Of a stretch of 64,000 nt of DNA, positions 44,677-53,909 are shown in pieces. The translations under genes were made by a program, and so were the position numbers. Numbering within the stretch: the first letter of the stretch is position 1; every line of letters begins with the position of its first letter. The notes below the pieces were generated by a model that searched no databases, was not told the DNA's origin, and saw only the letters and a list, made by a program, of their open reading frames with translations. The DNA is from Gillisella terrae (GTDB taxonomy: Bacteria > Pseudomonadota > Alphaproteobacteria > Rhizobiales > Rhizobiaceae). Location of the stretch: positions 124,001 through 188,000 of the forward strand of contig NZ_SSOA01000008.1 of NCBI RefSeq assembly GCF_004801395.1, given 5' to 3'.

Positions 44677-46029
44677 TCAGCCACCATTCCTGGCCGCCGC
44701 ATAGCGATTAACCGGCATCGACAGCCCCAAATTCTCCCGCAACGTATTGCCTTCATATTCCTCGCGAAACAGCCCGCGCCTGCGCAATTCCGGCAGCACC
44801 AGACGTACAAAATCATTCAAGCTGGCGGGCAGGGTGGGCAGCATCAGAATAAACCCATCGGCGGCCCCAGCCTGAAACCACTCTTCCATGAAATCGGCGA
44901 TTTCGGTGGGGGTGCCGGTGATGCCATTGCCGGTGCTTTTCTCGGCATAGAAGCGGATCAGCTCGCCAACGGTATGGCCTTCCATGATGAAATCGCGCAG
45001 CCATTCAAACATGGCTTTTGAGCCTTTTGGCTCGGCGGGCAGGCGCTCCAGCGGGAAGGGCTGATCAAGCGCTACGCCAGACAGATCGGCTTCCAGAAAT
45101 TCGCCCAGCATCCAGCGGCCGACATCGGGGTGTAGATTGTCGATCAGGAAATCGACCTTGGCCTGGGCTTCGGCTTTGGTTTCTCCAACATTGACCACAA
45201 GGCCGGGCATGAGCTTCAAATCATTGGTGGAGCGGCCATATTTGGCCATGCGGCCCTTGATATTGTCGGCAAAGGCCTTGTTACGCTCCAGATTGGAGGC
45301 GAGGCTGAAGACAATTTCGGCAGTGCGGGCGGCCAATTCCATGCCAGCTTCCGAGCCGCCAGCCTGCGCAATCACCGGGCGGCCTTGCGGCGAAGCTGCA
45401 ATGTTGAGCGGCCCGCGCACTTGAAAATGCTTGCCCTTATGGTTCAGCGTGTGCAGCTTATCTTTGTCGTGATATAGCCCGTTGGCCTTGTCCAGCACCA
45501 GTGCATCCGGCTCAAAACTGTCCCAGAGGCCAAAGACGACATCGACAAATTCCGAGCCGCGCTCATAGCGCAGAGCATGCGGCGGCAGGCCTTCAAAACC
45601 GTAGTTATAGCCGGTTTCGTCATGGTCAGAGGTCACCACATTCCAGCAGGCACGGCCGCCGCTGAGATGATCGATGGAGGCAAAGATGCGGGCAATGTTA
45701 TAGGGTTCGTAATAGCTGGTGGAGGCGGTGGCGACAAAGCCGAGCTTTTCGGTGAGCACCGACAGCGCCGAAATCAGCGACAATGGCTCAAACCGGTTCA
45801 TTTTGGTGGGCGAGCGGGCCAGTGCATCGGCATCGCCAATGGCGGCGGCAGGGGAATCGGCCAGAAACATGAAATCGAATTTGGCCGCTTCTGAAATTTT
45901 CGCCACATTCAGCAGATGATCAATCTTGTTGGCCCCATGCACATCGGCGTCCGGGTGCCGCCACGCCGCCGGGTTGAAGCCGAAGGTGTAGACGAAGGTT
46001 CCCAGTTTCAGCGTATCGGTGCGGGCCAT
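44677..46029 (-). CDS. LLM class FMN-dependent monooxygenase (NtaA/SnaA/DszA family)
   Basis: A 450-residue bacterial luciferase-like flavin monooxygenase of the NtaA/SnaA/DszA/DmoA group, which uses FMNH2 from a separate reductase to oxidise sulfur- or nitrogen-containing organics. TLKLGTFVYTFGFNPAAWRHP, DFMFLADSPAAAIG, WNVVTSDHDETGYNYG (FMN phosphate region) and RPVIAQAGGSEAG are the family blocks. The start at 46029 follows AAGAGA; the open frame to 46110 overlaps hutC. It is 19 bp after hutC and the last gene of the importer-hutC unit, with no flavin reductase beside it. The substrate is unknown. Confidence 0.9.
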   Translation of the reverse strand: MARTDTLKLGTFVYTFGFNPAAWRHPDADVHGANKIDHLLNVAKISEAAKFDFMFLADSPAAAIGDADALARSPTKMNRFEPLSLISALSVLTEKLGFVATASTSYYEPYNIARIFASIDHLSGGRACWNVVTSDHDETGYNYGFEGLPPHALRYERGSEFVDVVFGLWDSFEPDALVLDKANGLYHDKDKLHTLNHKGKHFQVRGPLNIAASPQGRPVIAQAGGSEAGMELAARTAEIVFSLASNLERNKAFADNIKGRMAKYGRSTNDLKLMPGLVVNVGETKAEAQAKVDFLIDNLHPDVGRWMLGEFLEADLSGVALDQPFPLERLPAEPKGSKAMFEWLRDFIMEGHTVGELIRFYAEKSTGNGITGTPTEIADFMEEWFQAGAADGFILMLPTLPASLNDFVRLVLPELRRRGLFREEYEGNTLRENLGLSMPVNRYAAARNGG

Positions 46030-46048
46030 GGTGATCTCTTCTTTCTGA

Positions 46049-46798
46049 TCAGGCGGGATTGAGAAGGCGTTGCGATGGGGTAAACCGGGCGGTGACGGCA
46101 TGGCTTGCACCGGGGTAGGTGAGGCGCACCTGTGTGACGGTTTCCTCCAGCCGCCACGTCTGGCGCTCCACCACCAGAACCGGGGTGTTGGCAGCGATGT
46201 TCAATGTTTGCGCGGCGGCATCATTGGCCGCTTCGGCGGCAATGCGGTGCTCGGCAGCGCTCCAGGGGATATGGTCCAGCAGCCACGGGCCGGGGGCAAG
46301 ATCAGCAAAATCCGCCTCAGCCGCCTGCGGCACCACGCCGAGATTGATAATGCGCTCTTCCAGACAAAAGGGCTTGTCATCGGCATAGTGCAGGCAGGTC
46401 AAAGCCAGCAGCTTGCGGCGCGGCCCAAGCGACAGGTTATCTGCTTCCGCCTTGGTGGGGGCGCGGATGGTTCGCGCAAGAATGCCGTGATGATAGCGTT
46501 TGTCCAAAGCGCTGACTTCATCGCGGATGTCGTAAATTTCCAGAATGGCGCTTTGCGAATTTTGCGGCATGACAATGCTGCCGGTTTTGCGCTTGCGCAG
46601 CACCAGACCTGCGCGGGCAAGCTGGGTCAGCACCTTGTTCACGGTCATGCGTGAGCATGCATATTGCTCGGTCAGCACCTGTTCGGAAGGGATTTTATAG
46701 CCCGGCGGCCAGCGGCCTGAGAGGATATTGCTTTCAATATCATCCAGAATGCGTTGATGCAGCGATTTGCTGCTTGTGTCTATCGTGTCTGTCATCAT
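46049..46798 (-). CDS. hutC: Histidine utilisation repressor HutC (GntR family)
   Basis: A 249-residue GntR/HutC-type repressor. The winged helix spans LHQRILDDIESNILSGRWPPGYKIPSEQVLTEQYACSRMTVNKVL (about 13-57) and a UTRA effector domain follows, with FCLEERIINLGVVPQ and the C-terminal VERQTWRLEETVTQVRLTYPG typical of HutC, which is induced by urocanate. It overlaps the ABC ATPase gene by 4 bp. Its likely sites are the GTATATAC element at hutI/hutF and TTGACTATACAA at 50086. Confidence 0.92.
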   Translation of the reverse strand: MMTDTIDTSSKSLHQRILDDIESNILSGRWPPGYKIPSEQVLTEQYACSRMTVNKVLTQLARAGLVLRKRKTGSIVMPQNSQSAILEIYDIRDEVSALDKRYHHGILARTIRAPTKAEADNLSLGPRRKLLALTCLHYADDKPFCLEERIINLGVVPQAAEADFADLAPGPWLLDHIPWSAAEHRIAAEAANDAAAQTLNIAANTPVLVVERQTWRLEETVTQVRLTYPGASHAVTARFTPSQRLLNPA

Positions 46799-47586
46799 GC
46801 CAGCATCGATGCGCCGCGATCCAGATAGGTGTCAAGAAATTGTTCCAACCTTGGGTGGCGGGGTTTGGCAAAAACATCCGATGGTGCGCCGGTGAACAAT
46901 AGCTTGCCCTGATCCAGAAAGCTGATCTGTTGGCCCACGGTTGCGGCAAAGCCAATCTCGTGGCTGACCACCACCATGGTCATGCCCTCAGCCGCAAGAT
47001 CACGCATAACGTTGAGCACTTCGCCAGTCAATTCCGGGTCGAGCGCCGAGGTCGGCTCATCAAACAGCATGATTTTCGGTTGCAAGGCCAGAGCGCGGGC
47101 AATGGCCACGCGCTGCTGCTGGCCGCCAGAAAGTTGCGATGGATAATGGCCTGCCCGGTTTTCCAGCCCCACCTTTTTCAGCTGCACCATGGCGCGGTCT
47201 TCGGCCTCGCGTTTTGGCACTTTATGCACTGTTTTCAGTGCTTCAGAGACATTGCCCAGCGCCGTCATATGTGGCCAGAGATTGAATTGTTGAAACACCA
47301 TGCCGATTTTGGAGCGCACAGCACGGATTTGCGAAGCTGGCAGGCGTTCGCGCTGGCCATCAGGCCGCTCGAAATAGCCCAGTGCTTCGCCGTTGACCGT
47401 GATCATGCCTTCGCTGGCCTCTTCCAGAAAAGCCATGCAGCGCAGCAGCGTGCTTTTGCCAGAACCGGAAGGGCCAATCAGGCAGGAGACCTTGCCCTCT
47501 GGGATGACGAGATTGATGTCACTCAACACAGTGTTGGAGCCAAAGCGCTTGACGAGCTTGGAGACGGAAATGGCGGGAAGCGTCAT
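46795..47586 (-). CDS. Polar amino acid ABC transporter ATPase (histidine uptake)
   Basis: A 263-residue HisP/GlnQ-type ATPase. Walker A GPSGSGKST lies at about 38-46, the signature LSGGQQQRVAIARAL near 150, and Walker B IMLFDEPTSALDPE near 172. Overlaps of 4 bp with the permease before and with hutC after indicate one operon. Because the operon includes hutC, the transported compound is probably histidine, urocanate or a related imidazole. Confidence 0.93.
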   Translation of the reverse strand: MTLPAISVSKLVKRFGSNTVLSDINLVIPEGKVSCLIGPSGSGKSTLLRCMAFLEEASEGMITVNGEALGYFERPDGQRERLPASQIRAVRSKIGMVFQQFNLWPHMTALGNVSEALKTVHKVPKREAEDRAMVQLKKVGLENRAGHYPSQLSGGQQQRVAIARALALQPKIMLFDEPTSALDPELTGEVLNVMRDLAAEGMTMVVVSHEIGFAATVGQQISFLDQGKLLFTGAPSDVFAKPRHPRLEQFLDTYLDRGASMLA

Positions 47587-48251
47587 GGCGCGGAAAACCT
47601 CAATCTGCTCAAACGGGATTCAGCCTGGCGGGCCGCCCAGGCTGTGGCCTCGACAATGACCCAGTAAATCACCGCCAGAATGAATATGGCCTCCAGAAAG
47701 GCATATTGGGCCGAGCCAATCGCGCTGACGGTGGCGGTGAGTTCGGGCACGGTGATGATCGACAACACTGCCGATTCTTTTAAAAGAATGATTGCCAAAT
47801 TAACGCAAGGCGGCAGCACAATCAGCGCCATTTCCGGCAGTAGAATCCGACGAATGATCTGAAAGCGGCTCAAGCCCAGACATTCCGCGGCTTCCACATG
47901 GCCGTGGGGAACCGAGCCATAGCCCGCGCGGAAAATTTCGGAATAGTAGGCGGCGGAATAGATCGTCAGGCCAATCAATCCGCAAGGGATCGGGTCCAGC
48001 GACAGGCCAACATAGGGGCCGCCATAATAAACGAGGAAAATCTGGATCAGAAACGGTGTGCCGCGCAGCACTTCCACAATGAACCCCAGCGGAATATCCA
48101 GAAATCTGCCACCGTAGCGACGCCCGGTTGCCACCAGAAATCCAACGAAGACACCGGCTATCATGCCGACAATCCAGATCCACAGAGTGGTGAGCGCCCC
48201 ACTGGCAATTTCTGGAAGGTGATCGAGAATAACTTTGGGATCAAATATCAT
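47583..48251 (-). CDS. Polar amino acid ABC transporter permease (HisM/HisQ type)
   Basis: A 222-residue inner-membrane permease with about five helices; the coupling loop is GSVPHGHVEAAECLGLSRFQIIRRILLPEM (about 115-144), preceded by EVLRGTPFLIQIF. It overlaps the second permease by 4 bp and the ATPase by 4 bp, as expected for an obligate heterodimer. Confidence 0.92.
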   Translation of the reverse strand: MIFDPKVILDHLPEIASGALTTLWIWIVGMIAGVFVGFLVATGRRYGGRFLDIPLGFIVEVLRGTPFLIQIFLVYYGGPYVGLSLDPIPCGLIGLTIYSAAYYSEIFRAGYGSVPHGHVEAAECLGLSRFQIIRRILLPEMALIVLPPCVNLAIILLKESAVLSIITVPELTATVSAIGSAQYAFLEAIFILAVIYWVIVEATAWAARQAESRLSRLRFSAP

Positions 48252-48889
48252 TTGACACCTCCAGGAAGGGCGCGTTCAGCCGCCCGGCTCAACAGCGCCA
48301 CGCTCCAGCAGATGATCAGATAAATCAGCGCTGCCGAAGAAAACAGCTCCAGCGGCAGATAGGTGGAGGCGGCAAGATCCTGCGCCATACGGGTCAACTC
48401 AACAATGCCGACCACCGACACCAGCGAGGAGGATTTGAGGATCATGATCGCTTCATTGACCAAGGCGGGGAAGGTCAGCCGAAGGGCAATGGGAAGTTTT
48501 ATGCGCAAAAATGTCTGACGTGCGGAGAAGCCAGCTATATCAGCAGCCTCAACCAAACCCTTCGGTACGCTCTCAAAGCCACCACGCAGGTTTTCGGCCT
48601 GATAGGCAGCCGTGCAGAGTGATAGGCCGATAATGGCGGCCACCACGCTTGGCACGTTGATGCCGATAAACGGCAGAAGATTGTAAATCAGCAGCAATTG
48701 CACAAGCAGTGGCACACCGCGAAAGAAGCTTATGAACAGTTTGGTCGGAGCCTGATAGAGCGCTTTGCCAGAAAGCATTGCACCGGAGAGGAGGACTGCC
48801 AGTAAAAAGCCAAGTGCAATCGAAATCACGCTGATGCCCAGCGTCCACCCGGCAGCCTTGACGAGCAGGAAGAAGAGTTTGAACGACAT
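48248..48889 (-). CDS. Polar amino acid ABC transporter permease (HisQ type)
   Basis: A 213-residue permease with the FRGVPLLVQLLLIY entry helix and the coupling loop ESVPKGLVEAADIAGFSARQTFLRIKLPIAL. MSFKLFFLL from ATG 48889 is preferred over 48919 because GGAGAG lies just upstream and a hydrophobic start is usual. It is separated from the upstream binding-protein gene by 284 bp that contain the fourth palindrome pair. Confidence 0.92.
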   Translation of the reverse strand: MSFKLFFLLVKAAGWTLGISVISIALGFLLAVLLSGAMLSGKALYQAPTKLFISFFRGVPLLVQLLLIYNLLPFIGINVPSVVAAIIGLSLCTAAYQAENLRGGFESVPKGLVEAADIAGFSARQTFLRIKLPIALRLTFPALVNEAIMILKSSSLVSVVGIVELTRMAQDLAASTYLPLELFSSAALIYLIICWSVALLSRAAERALPGGVK

Positions 48890-48938
48890 GGCTCTCCGGT
48901 CTTTGCGGTTGCGGACCACAATACATCATAGTGTGTGG

Positions 48939-49116
48939 GATACCCCCTCGGTCCTGCCGGACATCTCCCCCTCAAGGGGGGAGATTGACTTGGGGCAAGC
49001 GACGATTTCCTCAACCAATGTCGTCTCATGGCATTTGTGTCGGATTAAGCTGATTGTGTTCGTCTATCTAATCTCCCCCCTTGAGGGGAGATGCCTGGCA
49101 AGGCAGAGGGGGGTAA
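48939..49116. repeat. Inverted pair of GC-rich palindromes in the importer operon (fourth pair)
   Basis: TACCCCCTCGGTCCTGCCGG...CTCCCCC at 48939-48988 and the inverted relative at 49070-49116 (ending GCAAGGCAGAGGGGGG) flank about 80 bp. This is the subtype with the GGC-rich tail, like 1307-1348. It lies between the binding protein and first permease genes, where mRNA processing often sets different expression levels. Confidence 0.85.
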
Positions 49117-49173
49117 ACGGCATACTCAGAAATCATCTGTTGTTCCAAAGGCAAAGCCTCAGGGTAGTTGACC

Positions 49174-50001
49174 TCAAAACGCAGGATCTTTCACGCTATC
49201 AGGCGTATCAAATTTGGTGCCAAACCACTTTTCCTGCAATTTCGCCATGCGGCCGTCGCCCTTCATCTTGATCAGAGCGGCATCGACGGCATCCATCAGG
49301 CTGGCGTGGTCTGCGTCCTTGGTGCCGATAAAGCCGAAATAGCTCTTTTTGCCAAAGGGCGGCAGCACCACTTCAAAGGCACCGTTGCGCTGTTTTGCCA
49401 CGAAAGCAATGTTTGGCAGCGAATTGGCAACAGCCACCACCCGGCCAGCCGCCATATCGGCATAGGCATCGTTGAAAGACACGTATTCGCGGACATCAAT
49501 TTTCTTGGGCAGGGTTGCCGAAAATTCCTGAAGCTGGGCCATCTGTGATGTGGCCTTGCCAACGCCCACGGCTTTGCCCGCCAGATCCTCGGGCTTGGTG
49601 ATGGTCTTGTCGCTGGCTTTTTTCAGGATGGCAACGGTTGCCTCAGCGATGGGAGCCGTGAAGCGATAGCGCTCCATGCGGGCTTTTGTGATGGTGGCAG
49701 GGCCAGCAACCATGTCAAACTTGCCAGCTTCCAGCGCAGGCAGAACACCATCCCATGGCAGGGCCACCCACTCGATTTTCACACCGAGTTCCTTGCCGAT
49801 TTCAGCAAAAAGATCGACGTTGAGGCCAACGTGATCACCAGCATCAATGAAATCGAAGGGGGCAAAAGCGGTCTCGGTGCCGACCTTCAAGGTGCCAGCG
49901 GCTTTGATCTTGCTCAGCGCGTCTTCGGCATGGGCTGACACGCTTGCACCAAACAACAGGGCAGCACCCAGCGCCGCCTTCAAAAACAGTCTTTTTTGCA
50001 T
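49174..50001 (-). CDS. Periplasmic amino acid-binding protein of the hut importer
   Basis: A 275-residue type 2 solute-binding protein (SBP_bac_3). The signal peptide is cleaved after SAHAED (about residue 22); LKVGTETAFAPFDFIDAG starts the domain and WDGVLPALEAGKFDMVAGPATITKARMERYRFTAP forms the ligand pocket with the conserved Arg. The start at 50001 follows GGGAGAAA; the frame is open to 50034. First gene of the importer-hutC unit, with a HutC-like site 85 bp upstream. Ligand inferred to be histidine or urocanate. Confidence 0.92.
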   Translation of the reverse strand: MQKRLFLKAALGAALLFGASVSAHAEDALSKIKAAGTLKVGTETAFAPFDFIDAGDHVGLNVDLFAEIGKELGVKIEWVALPWDGVLPALEAGKFDMVAGPATITKARMERYRFTAPIAEATVAILKKASDKTITKPEDLAGKAVGVGKATSQMAQLQEFSATLPKKIDVREYVSFNDAYADMAAGRVVAVANSLPNIAFVAKQRNGAFEVVLPPFGKKSYFGFIGTKDADHASLMDAVDAALIKMKGDGRMAKLQEKWFGTKFDTPDSVKDPAF

Positions 50002-50085
50002 CACGATTTCTCCCGTTTTACCCGCGCCCGTCATGCGCTGTCAGGCCGCGCCATTCCCCGTGTGTTGCCAATTGTTTTGGCCTTT

Positions 50086-50097
50086 TTGACTATACAA
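50086..50097. promoter_or_regulatory. Candidate HutC operator upstream of the importer
   Basis: TTGACTATACAA matches the palindrome TTGTATATACAA at 10 of 12 positions, 85 bp before the binding-protein start. Confidence 0.5.
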
Positions 50098-50136
50098 ATA
50101 GAGCGAGGTTCAGGGCTGCTGTCAACAAAATTGTGC

Positions 50137-50172
50137 AAAAAAAAGCCGTGCTTATTTTGTAAGCACGGCTTT
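50137..50172 (-). terminator. Terminator of the frc operon
   Basis: On the minus strand AAGCCGTGCTTA pairs with TAAGCACGGCTT and is followed by eight T. It lies 27 bp after frcK. Confidence 0.9.
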
Positions 50173-50198
50173 GGATTTTGTCGAGAGAAGAATTCGCT

Positions 50199-50834
50199 TT
50201 ATTTCAGATCAATCACGTCGACGCTGATGTCGGCTGACCGTGATTTTTCAATCACCAAGCGGCCATTGGGCAGGTCATTGCCGTTGAGCTTCCATTCAAT
50301 TGCAGCGTCATCCAGCCCATAATGCACCCAACGTTCCCGAAGGCGCTGTTCCAGCACGTTCAATGGCGGGCCGACAAACAGGGTGAGGTCAAAGCATGGG
50401 GCAAGCCGGTTCCAGGGAGCCTGATCCAGCAAAAGGTAATTCCCCTCAACCAGAATAAAGCGGGTGGCGGGCGAAATCGCCCGCGCTGATGCAATGGCCA
50501 GCTCGCGGGAGCGGTCAAACACCGGCACCAGTACCTCTTCATTGCCGCGTTTTACGGCGGTGACAATGTCGAGAAAGCCACGAACATCAAAGGTTTCGGG
50601 TGCGCCCTTGCGGGGCAAAAGGCCGCGCTCTTCCAGAATGCCATTGTCCATGTGAAATCCATCCATGGGAAGGATTTCCGCCGTTTCACCACGGGCAATC
50701 AGCGCATCGCGCAAGGCATCCGACAGAGTGGATTTGCCAGCACCCGGAGGACCGGCAATGCCAATCATGAAGCGGCTGGCACCTTGCGCCAGCCGTGCGA
50801 TTTCCTCAAGAAGGGAGGAAATGGATGTTGTCAT
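50199..50834 (-). CDS. frcK: Nucleoside/nucleotide kinase family protein of the fructose locus
   Basis: A 211-residue P-loop kinase of the uridine kinase/phosphoribulokinase type. Walker A GPPGAGKST is near residue 29, followed by ILPMDGFHMDN and PETFDVRGFL, then FILVEGNYLLLDQAPW. In Sinorhizobium meliloti the equivalent gene in frcBCAK is frcK, proposed to phosphorylate the imported sugar. ATG 50834 overlaps the frcA stop as ATGA; the open frame to 50924 lies inside frcA. Fructose kinase activity is inferred from the locus. Confidence 0.9.
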   Translation of the reverse strand: MTTSISSLLEEIARLAQGASRFMIGIAGPPGAGKSTLSDALRDALIARGETAEILPMDGFHMDNGILEERGLLPRKGAPETFDVRGFLDIVTAVKRGNEEVLVPVFDRSRELAIASARAISPATRFILVEGNYLLLDQAPWNRLAPCFDLTLFVGPPLNVLEQRLRERWVHYGLDDAAIEWKLNGNDLPNGRLVIEKSRSADISVDVIDLK

Positions 50835-51613
50835 GCGGCAATCGCTTCCGCAGGTGCTTCCTTGGCACCTGTCATGAAGGCAACCGCGTCCGACATGCTG
50901 TAATCCTTCGGATTGATCACGCACAGACGCTTGCCAAGGCGGTGAATGTGGATGCGGTCAGCAACCTCAAACACATGCGGCATGTTGTGCGAGATCAGCA
51001 CAATCGGCAGACCGCGCGAGCGCACGTCCTGAATAAGCTCCAGAACGCGGCGGCTTTCCTTGACGCCGAGCGCCGCCGTTGGTTCATCGAGAATAACCAC
51101 CTTGGAGCCGAAAGCAGCAGCACGCGCTACAGCCACGCCCTGTCGCTGGCCCCCCGAGAGGGTTTCCACCGCCTGATTGATGTTTTGAATGGTCATCAGG
51201 CCAAGCTCCGACAGCTTTTCGCGAGAGAACTTGTCCATCGCCGCCTTGTCGAGTGAGCGAAACAGGCTGCCCATGATGCCGGGCTTGCGAATTTCGCGGC
51301 CCAGAAACATGTTATCGGAAATGGAGAGCGCTGGCGACAGAGCAAGGTTTTGATAAACCGTCTCGATACCGGCCTTGCGCGCATCGATAGGAGAGCGGAA
51401 ATGAACAGGCTTGCCTTCCAGCCTGATCTCACCTTCATCCGGTGTTACAGCACCGGAAATGGCCTTGATCAATGAGGATTTGCCAGCGCCATTGTCGCCA
51501 ATCACAGCCAGAATTTCGCCCGGATAGAGATCGAAATCGGCTTTGTCGAGGGCGGTCACACGGCCGTAGCGTTTGACGAGACCGCGAGCGGTGAGGATGG
51601 GTTCTTGTGCCAT
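50831..51613 (-). CDS. frcA: Fructose ABC transporter ATP-binding protein
   Basis: A 260-residue ATPase with a single ABC domain, as in FrcA (most sugar ABC importers of this class have a doubled one). Walker A GDNGAGKSS near 37, signature LSGGQRQGVAVARAA near 140, Walker B VVILDEPTAALG near 160. The ATG at 51613 shares its A with the frcC stop (TAATG); an in-frame ATG at 51637 is less likely. Operon frcB-frcC-frcA-frcK. Confidence 0.93.
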   Translation of the reverse strand: MAQEPILTARGLVKRYGRVTALDKADFDLYPGEILAVIGDNGAGKSSLIKAISGAVTPDEGEIRLEGKPVHFRSPIDARKAGIETVYQNLALSPALSISDNMFLGREIRKPGIMGSLFRSLDKAAMDKFSREKLSELGLMTIQNINQAVETLSGGQRQGVAVARAAAFGSKVVILDEPTAALGVKESRRVLELIQDVRSRGLPIVLISHNMPHVFEVADRIHIHRLGKRLCVINPKDYSMSDAVAFMTGAKEAPAEAIAA

Positions 51614-52695
51614 TAGCCTGCTACCTTTCTGATCCATTGGTCAATTGCGACGGCGGCGATGATCAGCACACCAATCAGCATATAGGTCCATTGTGGGTCG
51701 GTGCCTGCCATGCGCAAGCCAAGCTGGAACACGCCAACAATCAGCGCACCAAACAACATGCCGAGGATGGAGCCGCGACCGCCAAACAGCGACATGCCGC
51801 CAATCACCACAGCGGTGATGGATTCAATATTGGCAAACTGGCCCGCCGTTGGCGAAATGGAGCCAATACGGCCGATCATCACCCAGCCGCCGAGCGCACA
51901 GATGATACCTGCCAGAGTGTAGACCGAAATCAGCATGCGCTTGACGTTAACGCCAGACAGTTCTGCCGCATCAGGATCATCACCAACTGCATAAAGATGG
52001 CGGCCCCAGGCGGTGTTATTCAGCACATACCACAGCACGGCAACCAGCACCGCCAGGGCAATGACGCCATAGGTAAACACGGCACCGCCAATTTTGACGC
52101 TCTGGCCAAAAATCTGCAACAGTGCAGCGCTATCGCCAAGATCCTGCGAGCGGATGGTTTCATTGGCCGAATAGAGGAAGTTGGTGGCCAGAACGATCTG
52201 CCACATGCCGAGTGTGACGATGAACGGAGGCAGCTTCACGCGGGCAATAAGGAAACCGTTGATAAAGCCGCAGACAGCACCAACGACAAAACCACAAAGA
52301 ACAGCCAGCGGCGCAGGAACGCCATAATGCACGGCAACCTGACCCATGATGACAGATGACAGCACCATGATCGCACCGACAGACAGGTCGATGCCGGCGG
52401 TGAGAATCACCAGAGTCTGAGCAGCACCGATAACGCCGGTAATGGCCACCTGTTGCAAGATCAGGGTCAATGCGAAGGGCGAGAAAAACTTGGCCCCCAG
52501 AATCGATGCAAACACAGCAAGCGACAGGATCAGAACGATCAAGGGCACGGCGGCCGGACTCGAATGCAGGAAATATTGAAATTTCTGCAAAGGTGTCTTT
52601 TCGTTTGTATCGAATTGCGCGACCTGCTTTGAACTGCCGGACAGCACATTTTCATATTCAAGATGGGGTTTTGTGGCGGCTTTCGGCTCGCTCAT
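51613..52695 (-). CDS. frcC: Fructose ABC transporter permease
   Basis: A 360-residue BPD_transp_2-type permease with about nine to ten membrane helices, a 60-residue soluble N-terminus (SKQVAQFDTNEKTPLQKFQYFL) and the coupling segment GVNVKRMLISVYTLAGIICALGGWVMIGRIGS. VILTAGIDLSVGAIMVLSSV is characteristic of sugar permeases of the Rbs/Frc class. GGGAGGAAAA precedes the ATG. Confidence 0.93.
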   Translation of the reverse strand: MSEPKAATKPHLEYENVLSGSSKQVAQFDTNEKTPLQKFQYFLHSSPAAVPLIVLILSLAVFASILGAKFFSPFALTLILQQVAITGVIGAAQTLVILTAGIDLSVGAIMVLSSVIMGQVAVHYGVPAPLAVLCGFVVGAVCGFINGFLIARVKLPPFIVTLGMWQIVLATNFLYSANETIRSQDLGDSAALLQIFGQSVKIGGAVFTYGVIALAVLVAVLWYVLNNTAWGRHLYAVGDDPDAAELSGVNVKRMLISVYTLAGIICALGGWVMIGRIGSISPTAGQFANIESITAVVIGGMSLFGGRGSILGMLFGALIVGVFQLGLRMAGTDPQWTYMLIGVLIIAAVAIDQWIRKVAG

Positions 52696-52835
52696 CGGTT
52701 TTCCTCCCGTCGGCCTCTATTGAGGATGAGGGCCGGGCCTGCCTGCTGCAACAATTTGCCTGCGGCGGCCTTCGGCTTTTAAGATCGTCTCTTTTATTGT
52801 TGTTACGACCACAGGTTGGGTCGGCCTATTGTGAG

Positions 52836-52857
52836 AAAGGCGGCCTGAGCCGCCCTT
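52836..52857 (-). terminator. Intra-operon hairpin between frcB and frcC
   Basis: GGCGGC (52839-52844) pairs with GCCGCC (52849-52854), flanked by AAA/CTT. Read on the minus strand a short TTTCTC follows. A weak attenuator or 3' stabiliser here would give more FrcB than membrane components. Confidence 0.5.
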
Positions 52858-52883
52858 CGATGTTCAGATTGAGCGATTGGGTA

Positions 52884-53909
52884 TTAGCCCCAGCACTTCT
52901 TCAGGCCTTCAGCAACGCTGATGGATGGAACGCCCTTGGCTGGCTTGTCGGTGACCAGCGACACGCCGGTGTCAAAGAAGTTCTTGCCTTCGGTTGGCTT
53001 TGGCTTTTCGCCAGTGTCAGCAAACTTCTTGATGGCCTCGATGCCGAGAGCCGCCATCATCAGCGGGTACTGCTGCGAGGTTGCGCCGATCACGCCTTCC
53101 TGCACGTTTTTCACGCCGGGGCAGCCACCGTCAACCGACACGATCAACACGCCCTTTTCCTTGCCAACAGACTTCAGCGCTTCATAAGCGCCAGCAGCGG
53201 CAGGCTCGTTGATGGTGTGAACAACGTTGATGTTCGGGTTCTTCTGGAGAAGGTTTTCCATGGCTGTACGGCCACCTTCTTCATTGCCGTTGGTGATGTC
53301 GTGGCCCACGATGCGTGGATCGGTTTCATCGCCAATCTTGGTTGGATCCTTCGGGTCGATGCCGAAGCCCATCATGAAGCCCTGGTCGCGCATAACGTCA
53401 ACCGATGGCTGGGCAGGGGTCAGGTCGAGGAAGGCAACCTTGGCATCCTTGGCCTTGTCGCCCAGCGTTGCGGCAGCCCATTGACCAATCAACTTGCCAG
53501 CCAGCAGGTTGTCGGTTGCAAAGGTTGCGTCGGCCGCATCAATGGGGTCAAGCGGGGTGTCGAGTGCAATCACCAGAAGGCCAGCGTCGCGGGCTTCCTT
53601 AACGGCAGGCACGATGCCCTTGGTGTCGGATGCGGTGATCAGGATACCCTTTGCGCCGTCGGCAATGCAGGTTTCAATCGCTGCAACCTGGCTTTCGCTG
53701 TCGCCGTCGATCTTGCCAGCGTAGGACTTCAGCGTGACGCCAAGTTCCTTGGCCTTGGCTTCAGCGCCTTCCTTCATCTTGACGAAAAATGGGTTTGTAT
53801 CGGTCTTGGTGATCAGGCAGGCAGAAACGCCTGCGGCATGTGCGCCGGATGAAAAAACGACGCCGAGAGCCAAGGCACCAAGCGTGGCACCGATCAAATT
53901 GGTCTTCAT
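52884..53909 (-). CDS. frcB: Fructose-binding periplasmic protein
   Basis: A 341-residue periplasmic sugar-binding protein (Peripla_BP_4 fold). The signal peptide ends after AHAAG (residues 24-27), then [26 protein letters not shown] opens the domain; [31 protein letters not shown] and [16 protein letters not shown] are ligand-domain blocks. Order and orientation match S. meliloti frcBCAK, which imports fructose and also ribose and mannose. GGGAGGGATCC precedes the ATG. First gene of the unit, divergent from frcR. Confidence 0.94.
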   Translation of the reverse strand: MKTNLIGATLGALALGVVFSSGAHAAGVSACLITKTDTNPFFVKMKEGAEAKAKELGVTLKSYAGKIDGDSESQVAAIETCIADGAKGILITASDTKGIVPAVKEARDAGLLVIALDTPLDPIDAADATFATDNLLAGKLIGQWAAATLGDKAKDAKVAFLDLTPAQPSVDVMRDQGFMMGFGIDPKDPTKIGDETDPRIVGHDITNGNEEGGRTAMENLLQKNPNINVVHTINEPAAAGAYEALKSVGKEKGVLIVSVDGGCPGVKNVQEGVIGATSQQYPLMMAALGIEAIKKFADTGEKPKPTEGKNFFDTGVSLVTDKPAKGVPSISVAEGLKKCWG

